Assembly (NCBI GenBank): GCA_947587115.1
Contig: CANPXY010000036.1
Location: 1 to 10,900 of the forward strand
Source of the DNA: an uncultured Bacilli bacterium
GTDB lineage: Bacteria; Bacillota_I; Bacilli_A; RF39; UBA660
Reading direction: 5' to 3'
DNA length: 10,900 bases
A model generated the notes under the pieces. It was not told where the DNA came from. It made no database searches and saw nothing but the letters and a program-made list of their open reading frames with translations. The position numbers and the translations under genes were made by a program. This document shows, piece by piece, positions 1-6,682 of this stretch (positions within the stretch are counted from its first letter, which is position 1; each line of letters starts with the position of its first letter).

Positions 1-4
1 TATG

Positions 5-28
5 AAAAACTACCAGCTAGGCTGGTAG
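5..28 (-). terminator. Rho-independent terminator after the HelD-like gene, possibly bidirectional
   Basis: A perfect 8-bp stem (CTACCAGC at 10-17 with GCTGGTAG at 21-28) encloses a 3-base loop. Read on the minus strand it is followed directly by five T residues (positions 9-5), and it lies 17 bases past the TAA stop of the HelD-like gene. On the plus strand it is followed by ATTTTTATT, so it could also stop a gene entering from the left edge. Confidence 0.85.
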
Positions 29-45
29 ATTTTTATTAATTTGAT

Positions 46-2097
46 TTACATATTTTTAGTGAATATTTTCGTTGGCTCGTTGTAAATGTGCAGTTTATGT
101 TGCGCTCGCGTACACACTACATAATACAAATTTTTTTCATTTTCTTTATAACTTTCTTTAGGATCATTATAAGCAATTACACCATCAAATTCCAATCCTT
201 TCGATAAATAAGAAGGAATCACTACTATTGGACTTTTTACGGCAGCGGTAGAAGTAGATACACATTGTATACTGTCATCCATTGGTAAAAGTAAATTATA
301 TATATTATTTGCATGCTTGGCATCTCTTGTAATAACAGCAACTTTATGAAATCCTTGTTTAGTCATGCTCTTTAAATCTTCCATAATTTTCTTTGGAACA
401 TCGTCTTCTAAAACCGGCTTCGTCTCCACCGGAACAGAAGTGTTCTTTCTGATTGCACAGACATTAGAAAGATTAAGTATTTGATTCGAGTAATCAATAA
501 TCTCTTCACTAGAACGATATGTCTTATTCAATTCTATATATTTTGCACCCGGAAAAATTTCTGTAAGTTGTTTTAACGTATGATGCTGATAATATGGATT
601 TATTGTTTGACACTCATCTCCTAATATAGTAAAAGATGCATTTTTGAATATTTTTTTCAACAAAGTAATTTGAAAATATGTATAGTCTTGCGCTTCATCA
701 ATGACTATTTGACGAATATGGTTAAAACTAGGGAAACCATTCATTTTAAAGTATAAGTAAAGCATTGCTGTTAGATCCTCATAATGAATCTTCTGCCCAT
801 GATTATTGCTATTAGAAGAGAGGGGATCCCTTCCTTGCGACTTTAGAAACTGATTATATAAGTCAATTGGATTGCTTAAAATATTAGATTGCTTTAATAA
901 ATACTTTTTTATTGTGGCCATATTCTTTTTTCTAGAAATTCTTGATTCATAGCAAATATGTTCAGCCATTTCATCAAATCTTTCACGGAAAGAAAGTTTA
1001 CCATATCGGTTCAAAAACATTTCTCTTAAAGCCTCATTAGAGAAAGTAACATTATTAATCGTAAATTCATCACCAAAATTGATATTTTTTTCATACCCAC
1101 TAATAAAACAATCAATGTCGTCCATACATTGTTTACTCAATTTATATTGGATAGATTCTTGACTCACATAGTCAGAAGCATATACTCTTTCTAAAAATTG
1201 ACTATAATCTTCTATATTTTTATACGGTTTTAAATAGGCTAAAGCAAAATCTCCAATCGTTGTCTTCATCGCATTTTCTTCGCCTAATTCTGGCAGTACA
1301 TTAGAAATATAATCAGAAAACACATCGTTGGGAGAAAAAATCAATATATTATTAGATCTCAGATTTCTATCTTGATACAATAAATAAGCAATACGATGAA
1401 GAGCAACGGAGGTTTTGCCTGAACCAGCAACACCTTGAACAATCAAATATTTATCTTTATCATTTCTAATAATTTCATTTTGATCTCTTTGAATAGTACT
1501 AACTATATTTTGCATTTTATCGGTCGTAGCATTTGCTAAAATTTCTTGAAGATATTCATCATCAATATTTATATCACTTTGAAAGCAACGAATCAGTTTG
1601 CCATCCGCGATCTTAAATTGCATTTTCTCTAATAATTCGCCTGTAATCTTTCCCATTGGTGAATTATACATGGCCTGACCCAATTCATAATTATAAAATA
1701 AGCTTGCAATAGGCGTTCTCCAATCAAACACATAAAACTGATGTTGATCTTGCACGGAAATCATACCAATATATATAGGTTCTTCTTCTCCAGAGTCATC
1801 ATATTTAAAAAAGATTTTAGCAAAATATGGATTATTCAATGCTTTCATGTATCGATTTAGTTGCCGGATTTTATCATTGGTCGCATCTACATTAAAATCC
1901 ATTTCATATAAAGCCATTCCTCGTTCTTCATCTGTATAATCCGATAAATTATCCCACATAAATTTTTTCAAATCAGTAATATTTGCCTTACGGTAATCAA
2001 TTGTCTTTTGCTCTTCAGAGATAATTTGTTTCAAAACTTGTGTTACATCATTTAGGTACTTCTTTTCGTGATTTAACTTTGTTTGGCTGATAGGCAT
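46..2097 (-). CDS. helD: HelD-like superfamily-1 (UvrD/Rep-type) ATPase, RNA polymerase recycling factor
   Basis: The 683-residue product is predicted to be a cytoplasmic UvrD-like ATPase of the HelD family, which binds RNA polymerase and releases stalled or post-termination complexes using ATP. Visible motifs: a charged, probably coiled-coil N-terminal arm (about 1-90); the HelD-type DWRTPIASLFY segment (125-135); a Q-like motif IQRDQNEII (202-210); Walker A GVAGSGKT (222-229); Walker B VIDEAQD (465-471); LGDECQTI (492-499); the TYRSSEE arginine motif (526-532); SKGLEFDGVI (632-641); and VVCTRAQHKL (660-669). B. subtilis HelD is about 774 residues, so this one is somewhat shorter, with a compact insert between Walker A and B. 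The start has an AGAGGGTG-type ribosome site 7 bases upstream. Codons look more AT-rich than in neighbouring genes. A HelD paralogue with another role cannot be excluded. Family assignment is firm; the role is inferred from the family. Confidence 0.87.
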   Translation of the reverse strand: MPISQTKLNHEKKYLNDVTQVLKQIISEEQKTIDYRKANITDLKKFMWDNLSDYTDEERGMALYEMDFNVDATNDKIRQLNRYMKALNNPYFAKIFFKYDDSGEEEPIYIGMISVQDQHQFYVFDWRTPIASLFYNYELGQAMYNSPMGKITGELLEKMQFKIADGKLIRCFQSDINIDDEYLQEILANATTDKMQNIVSTIQRDQNEIIRNDKDKYLIVQGVAGSGKTSVALHRIAYLLYQDRNLRSNNILIFSPNDVFSDYISNVLPELGEENAMKTTIGDFALAYLKPYKNIEDYSQFLERVYASDYVSQESIQYKLSKQCMDDIDCFISGYEKNINFGDEFTINNVTFSNEALREMFLNRYGKLSFRERFDEMAEHICYESRISRKKNMATIKKYLLKQSNILSNPIDLYNQFLKSQGRDPLSSNSNNHGQKIHYEDLTAMLYLYFKMNGFPSFNHIRQIVIDEAQDYTYFQITLLKKIFKNASFTILGDECQTINPYYQHHTLKQLTEIFPGAKYIELNKTYRSSEEIIDYSNQILNLSNVCAIRKNTSVPVETKPVLEDDVPKKIMEDLKSMTKQGFHKVAVITRDAKHANNIYNLLLPMDDSIQCVSTSTAAVKSPIVVIPSYLSKGLEFDGVIAYNDPKESYKENEKNLYYVVCTRAQHKLHIYNEPTKIFTKNM

Positions 2098-2124
2098 GTC
2101 CTTTCACCCTCTTCATTTTGATTT

Positions 2125-2154
2125 ATTATACCATAAAGTCAAATTATCTACCAA
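2125..2154 (-). promoter_or_regulatory. Probable sigma-A promoter of the HelD-like gene
   Basis: On the minus strand TTGGTA (2149-2154) is followed after 18 bases by a perfect TATAAT (2125-2130). The predicted transcript would start near 2118, giving a leader of about 20 bases that holds the ribosome site. Confidence 0.6.
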
Positions 2155-2171
2155 TCTTTTGCAGTTAGTTT

Positions 2172-2199
2172 TCATATTCTTTTTTTCGTCACATAAAGT
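2172..2199 (+). promoter_or_regulatory. Sigma-E-like promoter of spoIVA
   Basis: TCATATT (2172-2178) fits the known sigma-E -35 pattern KMATATT. CATAAAGT (2192-2199), 13 bases further on, resembles the -10 pattern CATACAAT. B. subtilis spoIVA is transcribed by mother-cell sigma-E, so the location makes sense. The predicted transcription start, near 2206, lies downstream of the ATG at 2203, which argues for translation from 2233. Confidence 0.6.
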
Positions 2200-2232
2200 T
2201 AAATGAATACAAAAGAAAAGGTGAAGAGAAAT

Positions 2233-3708
2233 ATGGAAAAATATGAAATTATCAAGAACATCGCGGAACGTACAGGGGGAGATATTTATCTTGGTGTCGT
2301 CGGGGCAGTTCGTACAGGCAAAAGTACCTTTATCAAGAAAGTAATCGAAACATTGGTCGTACCGAACATTGAAGATGAATACGAACGTAAAAGAGCCCTT
2401 GATGAGATTCCCCAAAGTGCCCAAGGAAAAACCATTATGACAACGGAACCAAAGTTTGTTCCGAATCAAGCCGCTAAAATCAATATCGATGACTTTAGTT
2501 GTAATATTCGCTTGATCGACTGCGTGGGTTACATGATTGAGAATGCAAAGGGAGCCGAAGATGAAAATGGTCCAAGAATGGTCAAAACGCCTTGGTACGA
2601 TGATGAGATTCCATTTGTAGAGGCCGCTGAATTAGGAACGGAAAAAGTCATCAAAGATCACTCTACCATTGGTATCGTCGTAACAACAGATGGTTCGATT
2701 GGCGAATTTAATCGAAAAGACTATGTCGAAGCCGAGACTAGAGTCATCGAAGAGTTAAAAGGAATTGGCAAACCATTTATTGTCTTGTTGAATTCCACCC
2801 ATCCATCTCTTCCAGAGACCGAGCGTCTTGCTGAGTCACTCAAGGAAGAGTACAACGTTCCTGTCATGCCGATCAGTATCGAATCGATGAACGAAAAAGA
2901 CATGTATAACATCTTGCGAGAAGCATTATATGAATTCCCAATCTTAGAAGTCAAAGTCAACATGCCAGAGTGGATTGCAATCTTAAACCCGAATCATCCA
3001 ATCAAAAAATGTTATGTGGACGCAATTAAAGAAAGTGTCGTTGAAGTAGATAAACTTCGTGATATCGAAAATATTACCAAGCACTTTTTAAATAATGAAA
3101 GTATTGAAAAAGCTTATCTATCCGAAGTGAATCCTTCGACAGGCGAAGTGACCATCACCTTGATTGCACCGAGCGATCTCTATAATAAAGTTTTGACCGA
3201 CATCATTAAGATCGACGTTCACAGCAAAGCGGAACTATTATCGTTATTCCAAGAATTCAATGAAGCCAAAAGAGAATATGATCAGATTAAATATGCTTTA
3301 AAAATGGTCAAACAGACTGGTTATGGTGTCGCAACACCAACGCTTTCGGACATGAAACTAGATACACCAGAAATTATCAAACAGGGAACCAGATATGGTG
3401 TAAAACTTAAGGCGGTGGCACCATCCATTCACATGATACGAGTAGACGTTCAAAGTACATTTGAGCCGATCATCGGTAGCGAAATTCAAAGTAAAGAATT
3501 AATCGACTATTTGATGAAAGACTACGAAACAGATCCATCTAATATTTGGAAAAGCGAAATCTTCGGACGTAGTCTCGATGTCATCGTTCAAGAAGGGATC
3601 CAATCTAAAATTTCACTGATGCCAGACAACATTCGTTATAAATTGCAACAGACATTATCAAAGATCGTCAACAAGGGATCAAACAACATGATTGCAATCG
3701 TCTTATAA
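2233..3708 (+). CDS. spoIVA: Stage IV sporulation protein A, spore coat morphogenetic ATPase
   Basis: SpoIVA is the mother-cell ATPase that polymerises on the forespore outer membrane, with the small peptide SpoVM as anchor, to form the basement layer of the coat; it is also needed for cortex formation. The product is 491 residues, nearly identical in length to the B. subtilis protein (492). The N-terminal GTPase-like domain holds Walker A GAVRTGKS (24-31, Lys30), the conserved threonines in TIMTTEPKF (67-75) and the Walker B-like segment RLIDCVGY (93-100). The middle and C-terminal domains include the family-typical stretches KMVKQTGYG, KAVAPSIHMI and SLMPDNIRYKL, and the protein ends in IAIVL. 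An in-frame ATG at 2203 exists, but ATG 2233 is chosen. It has AAAGGTGA 8-9 bases upstream, it matches the family N terminus (MEK...AERTGGDIYLGVVGA), and a sigma-E-like promoter would start RNA near 2206. The gene is apparently monocistronic, ending in a strong terminator. Confidence 0.97.
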   Translation: MEKYEIIKNIAERTGGDIYLGVVGAVRTGKSTFIKKVIETLVVPNIEDEYERKRALDEIPQSAQGKTIMTTEPKFVPNQAAKINIDDFSCNIRLIDCVGYMIENAKGAEDENGPRMVKTPWYDDEIPFVEAAELGTEKVIKDHSTIGIVVTTDGSIGEFNRKDYVEAETRVIEELKGIGKPFIVLLNSTHPSLPETERLAESLKEEYNVPVMPISIESMNEKDMYNILREALYEFPILEVKVNMPEWIAILNPNHPIKKCYVDAIKESVVEVDKLRDIENITKHFLNNESIEKAYLSEVNPSTGEVTITLIAPSDLYNKVLTDIIKIDVHSKAELLSLFQEFNEAKREYDQIKYALKMVKQTGYGVATPTLSDMKLDTPEIIKQGTRYGVKLKAVAPSIHMIRVDVQSTFEPIIGSEIQSKELIDYLMKDYETDPSNIWKSEIFGRSLDVIVQEGIQSKISLMPDNIRYKLQQTLSKIVNKGSNNMIAIVL

Positions 3709-3732
3709 AGTATAGAATTCTATACTTTTTTT
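3707..3732 (+). terminator. Palindromic terminator of spoIVA overlapping both convergent stop codons
   Basis: Positions 3707-3728 form a perfect 22-bp palindrome centred on GAATTC, and a run of seven T residues spans 3726-3732. The spoIVA stop TAA (3706-3708) and the TAG stop of the convergent minus-strand gene (3720-3722) both lie in or at the hairpin. The T-run favours termination of plus-strand transcripts; the minus-strand tail (CTTTATAAG) is weaker. Confidence 0.75.
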
Positions 3733-4202
3733 GTTTTTATTTTCTTGCCCCGTCGTTTTATTTCTTCTACCTTATCGCCATAGAGAAAGTTCCCCCACTC
3801 CACCACTTTTAAGATTCCTTCTTGACTTAGAACGTCGACGTTTCCATAGAAATGATTTTGATCGTAATAGATTTCTTGGCAATTCTTGAGGCAATCGATA
3901 TCGTCTACTTCGATTAGAAAATCACTATTTAAATAGATCACAATTCTAAGATCGATGGTCTTGATATCCATTCCAAAGTCCTCGAGTTTCTTAAGCTCCA
4001 TCATCATTCCGACTTTGGGATTTAAATAGATGTACATCTTGTAAAATCCTGCCAAAGACAAATGATAGATCCGATTGATTTTATAGATCCATTTCTTCAC
4101 ATTTTGAGAGATCTCTTCCTTGTCGTTCCAATCAAGGGAAGGAAAATATTGATTGTTGGCATAGATACAGAATCCGCCTTCTTCTCGTTCCTCTACATAC
4201 AT
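3720..4202 (-). CDS. Unrecognised 160-residue protein convergent with spoIVA
   Basis: I do not recognise this family. The product is small, soluble-looking and rich in Tyr, Trp, Asp and Glu, with no signal peptide and no clear membrane segment. Alternating hydrophobic stretches (such as LAGFYKMYIYLNPKVGMMME and LRIVIYLNSDFLIEV) suggest a mainly beta or mixed alpha/beta fold. The C terminus is Lys-rich (KIKTKKV) because those codons are the complement of the T-run of the spoIVA terminator. ATG 4202 is preferred over the upstream GTG at 4211: the ribosome site AGGTGA sits 6 bases before ATG 4202, and that GTG is itself part of the site. A CATACAATA element upstream could be sigma-A or a mother-cell sigma promoter. 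Coding is supported by the well-placed ribosome site, an intact frame and flanking terminators. A sporulation role is only a guess from its neighbour. Confidence 0.75.
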   Translation of the reverse strand: MYVEEREEGGFCIYANNQYFPSLDWNDKEEISQNVKKWIYKINRIYHLSLAGFYKMYIYLNPKVGMMMELKKLEDFGMDIKTIDLRIVIYLNSDFLIEVDDIDCLKNCQEIYYDQNHFYGNVDVLSQEGILKVVEWGNFLYGDKVEEIKRRGKKIKTKKV

Positions 4203-4217
4203 GCTTTTCACCTAAAG

Positions 4218-4247
4218 TATTGTATGCATAGATCTTTTTTTCGCCAA
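4218..4247 (-). promoter_or_regulatory. Candidate promoter of the unknown 160-residue gene
   Basis: On the minus strand CATACAATA (4218-4226) contains an exact sigma-E-type -10 (CATACAAT) and also fits the sigma-K -10 pattern CATANNNTA. No sigma-E-like ATATT sits at the right distance. Read as sigma-A, TTGGCG (4242-4247) and TACAAT (4219-4224) are 17 bases apart. The sigma factor is therefore ambiguous. Confidence 0.45.
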
Positions 4248-4270
4248 TTAAAAAGGCGCCTTGCACCTTT
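4247..4270 (-). terminator. Rho-independent terminator of the JAMM-like gene
   Basis: Read on the minus strand, AAAGGTGC (4270-4263), a 3-base loop AAG and GCGCCTTT (4259-4252) form an 8-bp stem with one G-U pair. The T-run carries on past the stem as TTAA. The hairpin begins within the TAA stop codon of the upstream gene. Confidence 0.7.
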
Positions 4271-5024
4271 ACTTCTTCTTGATTTGATCTTGACTTTCTA
4301 TAATCGAAACATTTTTAAATTCTTTACTTTCAAAGACATTCTGGCAGACATGGTATCCATCATCGTCTCGATAAAACATCGCTATATCGCCATTATACAT
4401 GAGTACGGTCTCAAAGGGCAACATGGCGCGTCCTTTTGAATAGCGATATAAGTTTTCATATTGTATGAGATCTTGTAAAGATAAGTTTAACCCTGGATTT
4501 CTTACTCCAAAATGCGCTCGTTCTTCTGTAGATAAATAAGAGGCAACGGTCGTAGTGCACTCGCTTTCAGGGATTCTTGGATGGGTATGACAAAAACTGA
4601 TAAAGGTGTATTTGTCCTCTAAAGCCCGGTCGATTTCTCGCTGTACCTTTTCGACATCATAACTGGTAGTTCGAGAATTTTGCTTTTCTTTTTCACTACA
4701 ATCTAACAATTTTTCCACTACATAAAATCTTTGATCGTCGAGTTCTCTCAAATGACCGAACAGTAACAGAGAATATTCAAAGGCTGTAACAGGATCATTG
4801 ATTTTTCTAAGATACTCCAAATAAGCTTCTGTCACTTCTTCACTGAAAATGACTTCTATGGGGTCCTCTTTAAATAAAAAAGGTGAAATAGGTGTATCCG
4901 TTATATCGATATGATCTTGATCTAAATGATGTTCTTGAATCACTTGTTCCGTTCGCTCTAATACTTTAGGGAAGACTTCTGACGTCTTATAAACGAGCGA
5001 TTTGATTTCTTCTATAGTTTCCAT
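4269..5024 (-). CDS. Probable JAMM/MPN-type metalloprotease-like protein with an unusual insertion
   Basis: The 251-residue product is not a family I can name, but its core resembles the JAB/JAMM (MPN+) zinc isopeptidase fold. A candidate catalytic Glu83 lies in FEYSLLLFGHL (82-92). A beta-hairpin-like stretch RFYVVEKLLD (99-108) follows, then the metal-binding HTHP (146-149) after a hydrophobic strand (TFISFC), and a Ser-x-x-Asp pair in SLQDL (182-186). In the textbook motif the Asp follows HxHP within about ten residues. Here 32 residues intervene between HTHP and Ser182, so the match is divergent. The N-terminal 75 residues are charged and helical-looking, with no signal peptide or membrane segment. 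The start ATG has a modest AGGGA ribosome site. The gene has its own extended -10 promoter and terminator, so it is probably monocistronic. Substrate and partner are unknown. The fold assignment is inference from motif order and spacing. Confidence 0.6.
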   Translation of the reverse strand: METIEEIKSLVYKTSEVFPKVLERTEQVIQEHHLDQDHIDITDTPISPFLFKEDPIEVIFSEEVTEAYLEYLRKINDPVTAFEYSLLLFGHLRELDDQRFYVVEKLLDCSEKEKQNSRTTSYDVEKVQREIDRALEDKYTFISFCHTHPRIPESECTTTVASYLSTEERAHFGVRNPGLNLSLQDLIQYENLYRYSKGRAMLPFETVLMYNGDIAMFYRDDDGYHVCQNVFESKEFKNVSIIESQDQIKKK

Positions 5025-5048
5025 AGAATCCCTACTTTCTTTACCTAT

Positions 5049-5057
5049 ATTATATCA
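5049..5057 (-). promoter_or_regulatory. Extended -10 promoter of the JAMM-like gene
   Basis: On the minus strand TGATATAAT is a complete extended -10 element (TGnTATAAT). The region 16-17 bases upstream is T-rich (TTTTAC or similar) with no good TTGACA, as is common for extended -10 promoters. It abuts the T-run of the engB terminator. Confidence 0.6.
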
Positions 5058-5072
5058 CTATTTATAGAAAGT

Positions 5073-5099
5073 AAAAAGTTAGCTTTGAACTTGCTAACT
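5073..5099 (-). terminator. Terminator of the ackA-nrnA-engB operon
   Basis: Read on the minus strand, AGTTAGC (5099-5093), a 9-base loop and GCTAACT (5083-5077) form a perfect 7-bp stem followed by TTTTACTTT. It starts 15 bases past the engB stop codon. Confidence 0.8.
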
Positions 5100-5114
5100 C
5101 TTAAGAGCTCTTTG

Positions 5115-5708
5115 CTAAATGGTCTCTACTGTCAAATCTTCAATCTTCTGTAAGATCTCTTCTCGTCCTAATTTGGTCATACTTGAAAAGACTATTAAAT
5201 CATCCCCAACCACTAGATCGATGGTATCTTTGATGGCTTTTAAGTTCTTGTCTTTTTTACTTCCGCCTACTTTATCTTCTTTGGTCGCAATAATTGTCAC
5301 TGGGACATTATAATACTTTAAAAAATTATACATCAGTAAATCATCTTCAGTAGGCTTATGGCGAAAATCAATCAACATGAACACTCGTTTCAATTCTTGT
5401 CTTTTTTCTAGATATTCTTCGATCATCATTCCAAATTTTTGTTGAGTTTTGCGATCTACGGCAGCATAACCGTATCCAGGTACGTCAACCAAATAGAAAC
5501 TGTTGTTGACTAGATAAAAATTTAAGGTTTGCGTTTTTCCAGGACGAGCAGAAATTCGGGCAATGTTCTTACGATTCACTAACGTATTGATAAAGCTGCT
5601 CTTTCCTACATTGCTGCGTCCAACAAGTAAAAATTCGGGTAATTGATCTACGGGATATTGACTTCTTCTTACCGCACTAACTTTTAATTCTACATCGGTA
5701 ACTTTCAT
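5115..5708 (-). CDS. engB: Ribosome biogenesis GTPase EngB (YsxC/YihA)
   Basis: EngB is an essential cytoplasmic GTPase that assists late assembly of the 50S ribosomal subunit. The 197-residue product has all G motifs: G1 GRSNVGKSS (30-38), G2 PGKTQT (56-61), G3 DVPGYG (75-80), G4 TKED (142-145) and G5 SSMTKLG (175-181). Length and N terminus (MKVTDVELKVSAV) match the family (about 195 residues). The frame stays open to a GTG at 5717 and an ATG at 5714, but ATG 5708 is chosen: AAAGGAG lies 8 bases upstream of it and only 2 bases before ATG 5714. The nrnA stop codon (5714-5716) is 5 bases upstream, so the genes are probably translationally coupled. In B. subtilis the gene follows lonA; here it is the last gene of an ackA-nrnA operon. 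Confidence 0.97.
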   Translation of the reverse strand: MKVTDVELKVSAVRRSQYPVDQLPEFLLVGRSNVGKSSFINTLVNRKNIARISARPGKTQTLNFYLVNNSFYLVDVPGYGYAAVDRKTQQKFGMMIEEYLEKRQELKRVFMLIDFRHKPTEDDLLMYNFLKYYNVPVTIIATKEDKVGGSKKDKNLKAIKDTIDLVVGDDLIVFSSMTKLGREEILQKIEDLTVETI

Positions 5709-5713
5709 TACCA

Positions 5714-6673
5714 TCACTCCTTTATCGTGTGATTTTTTAAATATGTCTCACACACTTGATCCAAGTCATCGACCAATTCCATCGCTTCATCAAAGGTTGC
5801 CACTCGGGCGCCACTGGCAAATTTGTGGCCGCCACCATTATATTTTTCAGCAATAAAGTTGATCTCTGGTCCACGAGAACGGATATTGATCCGAATGACA
5901 TTGTTTTTGGCATCTTCCGTGATCGTCACCCAGACTAACAATTCTTCAATGTAATTGAAATTATTGATCATATTGCCGGAAGAAGCCGAATCAACTTGAT
6001 ATTTATTGATGATGTCACTTGTCACTTTGACATAGCCTACCCCATGATCCGTAATGGTCATATTTTCGCTGATATAACCTTGAAGACGGACCTCTGCCAT
6101 TGGTCGCATGTACAGTTTCTGATAGAGTTTCTGTAGATTCATCGGAAACTTTTCTAAATAGACCGAAGTAAGTTGGAACGTTCTAGAGGTACAGTTATTA
6201 TACAAAAAGCGATTGGAATCAGATGCTAGACCTAGGAACAATTTTTCGGCCACTTTTTGATCGATCTTGAACTTTTCTTGTAAAAGAAAGTCCATGATAA
6301 TTTCACAGGTGCTTGAAGAAGTATCATCGATATATTCTAAGTCGGTAAATTTTTCTACAAAAGGATGATGATCGATCTTAATTCGACAATCGTACTGATC
6401 TAAGTTGGCAGCATCCACCCGTTTTCGATCGGGCGTATCTAGAACAATCAATAAGGCATCTTTCGGAACTTCGTCTAATTTATCCAACTTTCCCAAATAA
6501 TTAAATTTGACACTTCCATTTCCAACTGCATATACATGTTTGGTTGGAAAAGTAAGCTCTATTGCTTCTTTTAAAGCAATTTGACTGGCCATGGCATCGG
6601 GATCTACCCCAATGTGACGAGCAATTACAATGTTGGGATACTTCTTGATGGCCCGATAAATCTTCTTATACAT
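5714..6673 (-). CDS. nrnA: DHH-family bifunctional oligoribonuclease / pAp phosphatase (NrnA type)
   Basis: NrnA-type enzymes degrade 2-5-nucleotide RNA fragments to mononucleotides and dephosphorylate 3'-phosphoadenosine 5'-phosphate (pAp), using Mn2+. The 319-residue length is typical. The DHH domain has the metal-binding HIGVDPDA (20-27, His20, Asp24, Asp26), LDTPDR (78-83, Asp79), the signature DHH (101-103) and a fourth Asp in LASDSNRF (149-156). The C-terminal DHHA1 domain carries GGGHKFASGA (280-289), which binds the nucleic acid substrate. The start ATG has AGGA 7 bases upstream and is 9 bases from the ackA stop codon; the stop overlaps the ribosome site region of engB. It is therefore the middle gene of an ackA-nrnA-engB operon. 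The family also includes c-di-AMP and pApA hydrolases of the stand-alone DHH-DHHA1 type, so exact substrate preference is inferred, not seen. Confidence 0.9.
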   Translation of the reverse strand: MYKKIYRAIKKYPNIVIARHIGVDPDAMASQIALKEAIELTFPTKHVYAVGNGSVKFNYLGKLDKLDEVPKDALLIVLDTPDRKRVDAANLDQYDCRIKIDHHPFVEKFTDLEYIDDTSSSTCEIIMDFLLQEKFKIDQKVAEKLFLGLASDSNRFLYNNCTSRTFQLTSVYLEKFPMNLQKLYQKLYMRPMAEVRLQGYISENMTITDHGVGYVKVTSDIINKYQVDSASSGNMINNFNYIEELLVWVTITEDAKNNVIRINIRSRGPEINFIAEKYNGGGHKFASGARVATFDEAMELVDDLDQVCETYLKNHTIKE

Positions 6674-6682
6674 AGTATCATC

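Noticed and set aside
2113..2469. 118-codon minus-strand open frame over the start of spoIVA
   Set aside because: It is antisense to the conserved spoIVA N-terminal codons, has no family resemblance and overlaps the divergent promoters.
4235..4259. CGCC/GGCG inverted repeat as a terminator for the plus strand
   Set aside because: It has no T-run on the correct side for either strand; the GGTGC/GCGCC hairpin beside the stop codon is the better terminator.
4062..4439. 125-codon plus-strand open frame
   Set aside because: It runs antisense across two better-supported minus-strand genes and the terminator between them; its product is a low-complexity hydrophobic shadow.
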